Part shown: piece by piece, positions 5,906 through 6,648 of the stretch | How the letters are laid out: the number at the start of each line of letters is the position of its first letter | How positions within the stretch are numbered: position 1 is the first letter of the stretch | Source: an uncultured Ruminococcus sp. | GTDB taxonomy: Bacteria > Bacillota > Clostridia > Oscillospirales > Ruminococcaceae | Length of the DNA: 6,648 bases | Direction: 5' to 3' | Assembly: GCA_902796865.1 (NCBI GenBank) | Contig: CADBQZ010000118.1 | Coordinates: 1 to 6,648 of the forward strand | Notes under the pieces: model-generated | Database searches by the model: none | The model's input: the letters and a program-made list of their open reading frames with translations, nothing else | Told to the model about the DNA's origin: nothing | Position numbers and translations under genes: made by a program

Positions 5906-6648
5906 ATGAGGGACGTTGTAAAAACTAATGTAAAAAGAGAAAGAGACAGCAAGCGTACCAGAAGAAGAAAGAAAAACCTGCCTATGTATGTTTTTCTTAT
6001 ACTTGTTCTTGTTTTGGGAATAGGGATACTTCTTTCTGTGACCTTGCTTTTTAACATAGACAAGATAACCGTGAACGGTGATGTAGATTATTCTGCCGAA
6101 ACGGTCATAAAGGCATCAGGCGTAAAAGAGGGAGACAACCTTGTAAGGCTTGATGCAAAGAAGGCTGAGAAGAATATATTGTCGAGCATGGTATATATAG
6201 AAGAGGCTGATGTTCAGAAAAAATATCCGGATACGCTTGTAATAGACTTAAAAAAGAGTGTACCTTTTGCGGCAGTTGAACATGAAGGCAAATATATACT
6301 TGTTTCAGCAAAAGGCAAGATATTGGACAGTGTATCTGAACCGGGTGAAGGTGTAATGATCGTAAAAGGACTTGAGCCTTCTGAGACAAGACCGGGGCAG
6401 TATCTTGCATCATCAAATGAACAGAAGACGGAGATATTCACTGAATTGTTTGAAAAGCTAAGTGAAGAAAGTGATTTTGATGCTACTCTCATAGATATGA
6501 CAGATGTTTATTCTATGATAATAAATTACGAAGACAGAATAAAATTCGAGCTTGGCAACGCAAATGATCTTTCATATAAACTCGAACTTGCAAATACCGT
6601 TATGAAAGATATAAGCGAGGATAAAAAAGGAACAATGGTAATGGTCGG
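5906..6648 (+). CDS. divIB: FtsQ/DivIB-type cell division protein, 3' truncated by window
   Basis: Single-pass membrane protein of the FtsQ-FtsL-FtsB (DivIB-FtsL-DivIC) complex, which controls septal synthesis by FtsW and its PBP partner. The frame from the ATG at 5906 stays open for 247 codons plus 2 nt and runs off the window without a stop. Residues 1-25 are strongly basic (KRERDSKRTRRRKK at 10-23) and are followed by one hydrophobic helix (about 27-50). A POTRA domain follows (about 50-119): FNIDKITVNGD, the helix with GVKEGDNLVRLD, then VYIEEADVQKKYPDTLVIDL. The start of the beta domain comes next (FAAVEHEGKYILVSAKGKILD, about 121-141). The rest is less conserved, as in the family. Identity rests on topology, the POTRA pattern and position after murA; ftsZ would be a likely next gene. 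Only the C-terminus is missing. Confidence 0.92.
   Translation, partial: MRDVVKTNVKRERDSKRTRRRKKNLPMYVFLILVLVLGIGILLSVTLLFNIDKITVNGDVDYSAETVIKASGVKEGDNLVRLDAKKAEKNILSSMVYIEEADVQKKYPDTLVIDLKKSVPFAAVEHEGKYILVSAKGKILDSVSEPGEGVMIVKGLEPSETRPGQYLASSNEQKTEIFTELFEKLSEESDFDATLIDMTDVYSMIINYEDRIKFELGNANDLSYKLELANTVMKDISEDKKGTMVMV

Noticed and set aside
6105..6492. Overlapping minus-strand frames opposite ftsQ/divIB
   Set aside because: Two frames compete over the same bases opposite a plus-strand gene with a clear signal anchor and POTRA domain; they look like shadows.
1..6648. Mobile elements, CRISPR arrays, tRNA genes, phage genes or defence genes
   Set aside because: I found no transposase, integrase, regular spaced repeats or tRNA-like structure; coding use is even across the six genes, with no sign of inserted DNA.

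Overview
The window holds a run of six same-strand genes from a dcw (division and cell wall) cluster: murF (5' end cut off by the window), mraY, ftsW, murG, murA and ftsQ/divIB (3' end cut off). The AT-rich sequence, heavy use of ATA (Ile), CTT (Leu) and AGA (Arg) codons, strong GGAGG-type ribosome binding sites, two TTG starts, and murA in front of ftsQ/divIB all suggest a low-GC Clostridia-type Firmicute, perhaps a Ruminococcus/Oscillospiraceae-like gut anaerobe. The genus is an inference; no rRNA or other marker is present.

Layout: 1-1035 is the 3' part of murF, starting just inside the ATP-binding GKT..KE motif. mraY (1040-2098) follows after 4 nt. ftsW (2130-3320, TTG start) follows after 31 nt, with no murD between them. 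murG (3337-4455) follows after 16 nt. A 169-nt gap, the only sizeable intergenic region, carries two stable-looking inverted repeats; the second overlaps the ribosome binding site of murA (4625-5884, TTG start). ftsQ/divIB (5906 to the end) follows after 21 nt and is still open at the window edge.

Together these genes cover most of the lipid II pathway and its use. MurA commits UDP-GlcNAc to peptidoglycan, MurF completes UDP-MurNAc-pentapeptide, MraY moves it to undecaprenyl phosphate (lipid I), MurG adds GlcNAc (lipid II), FtsW polymerises it at the septum, and FtsQ/DivIB belongs to the divisome that controls FtsW. The tight spacing suggests one transcript, with the murG-murA gap as the likeliest point of extra regulation.

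I see no mobile element, CRISPR array, tRNA or rRNA, and no clear new multi-gene system. The parts most worth a second look are the structured murA leader and the absence of murD from its usual slot. All minus-strand open frames look like shadows of the plus-strand genes.
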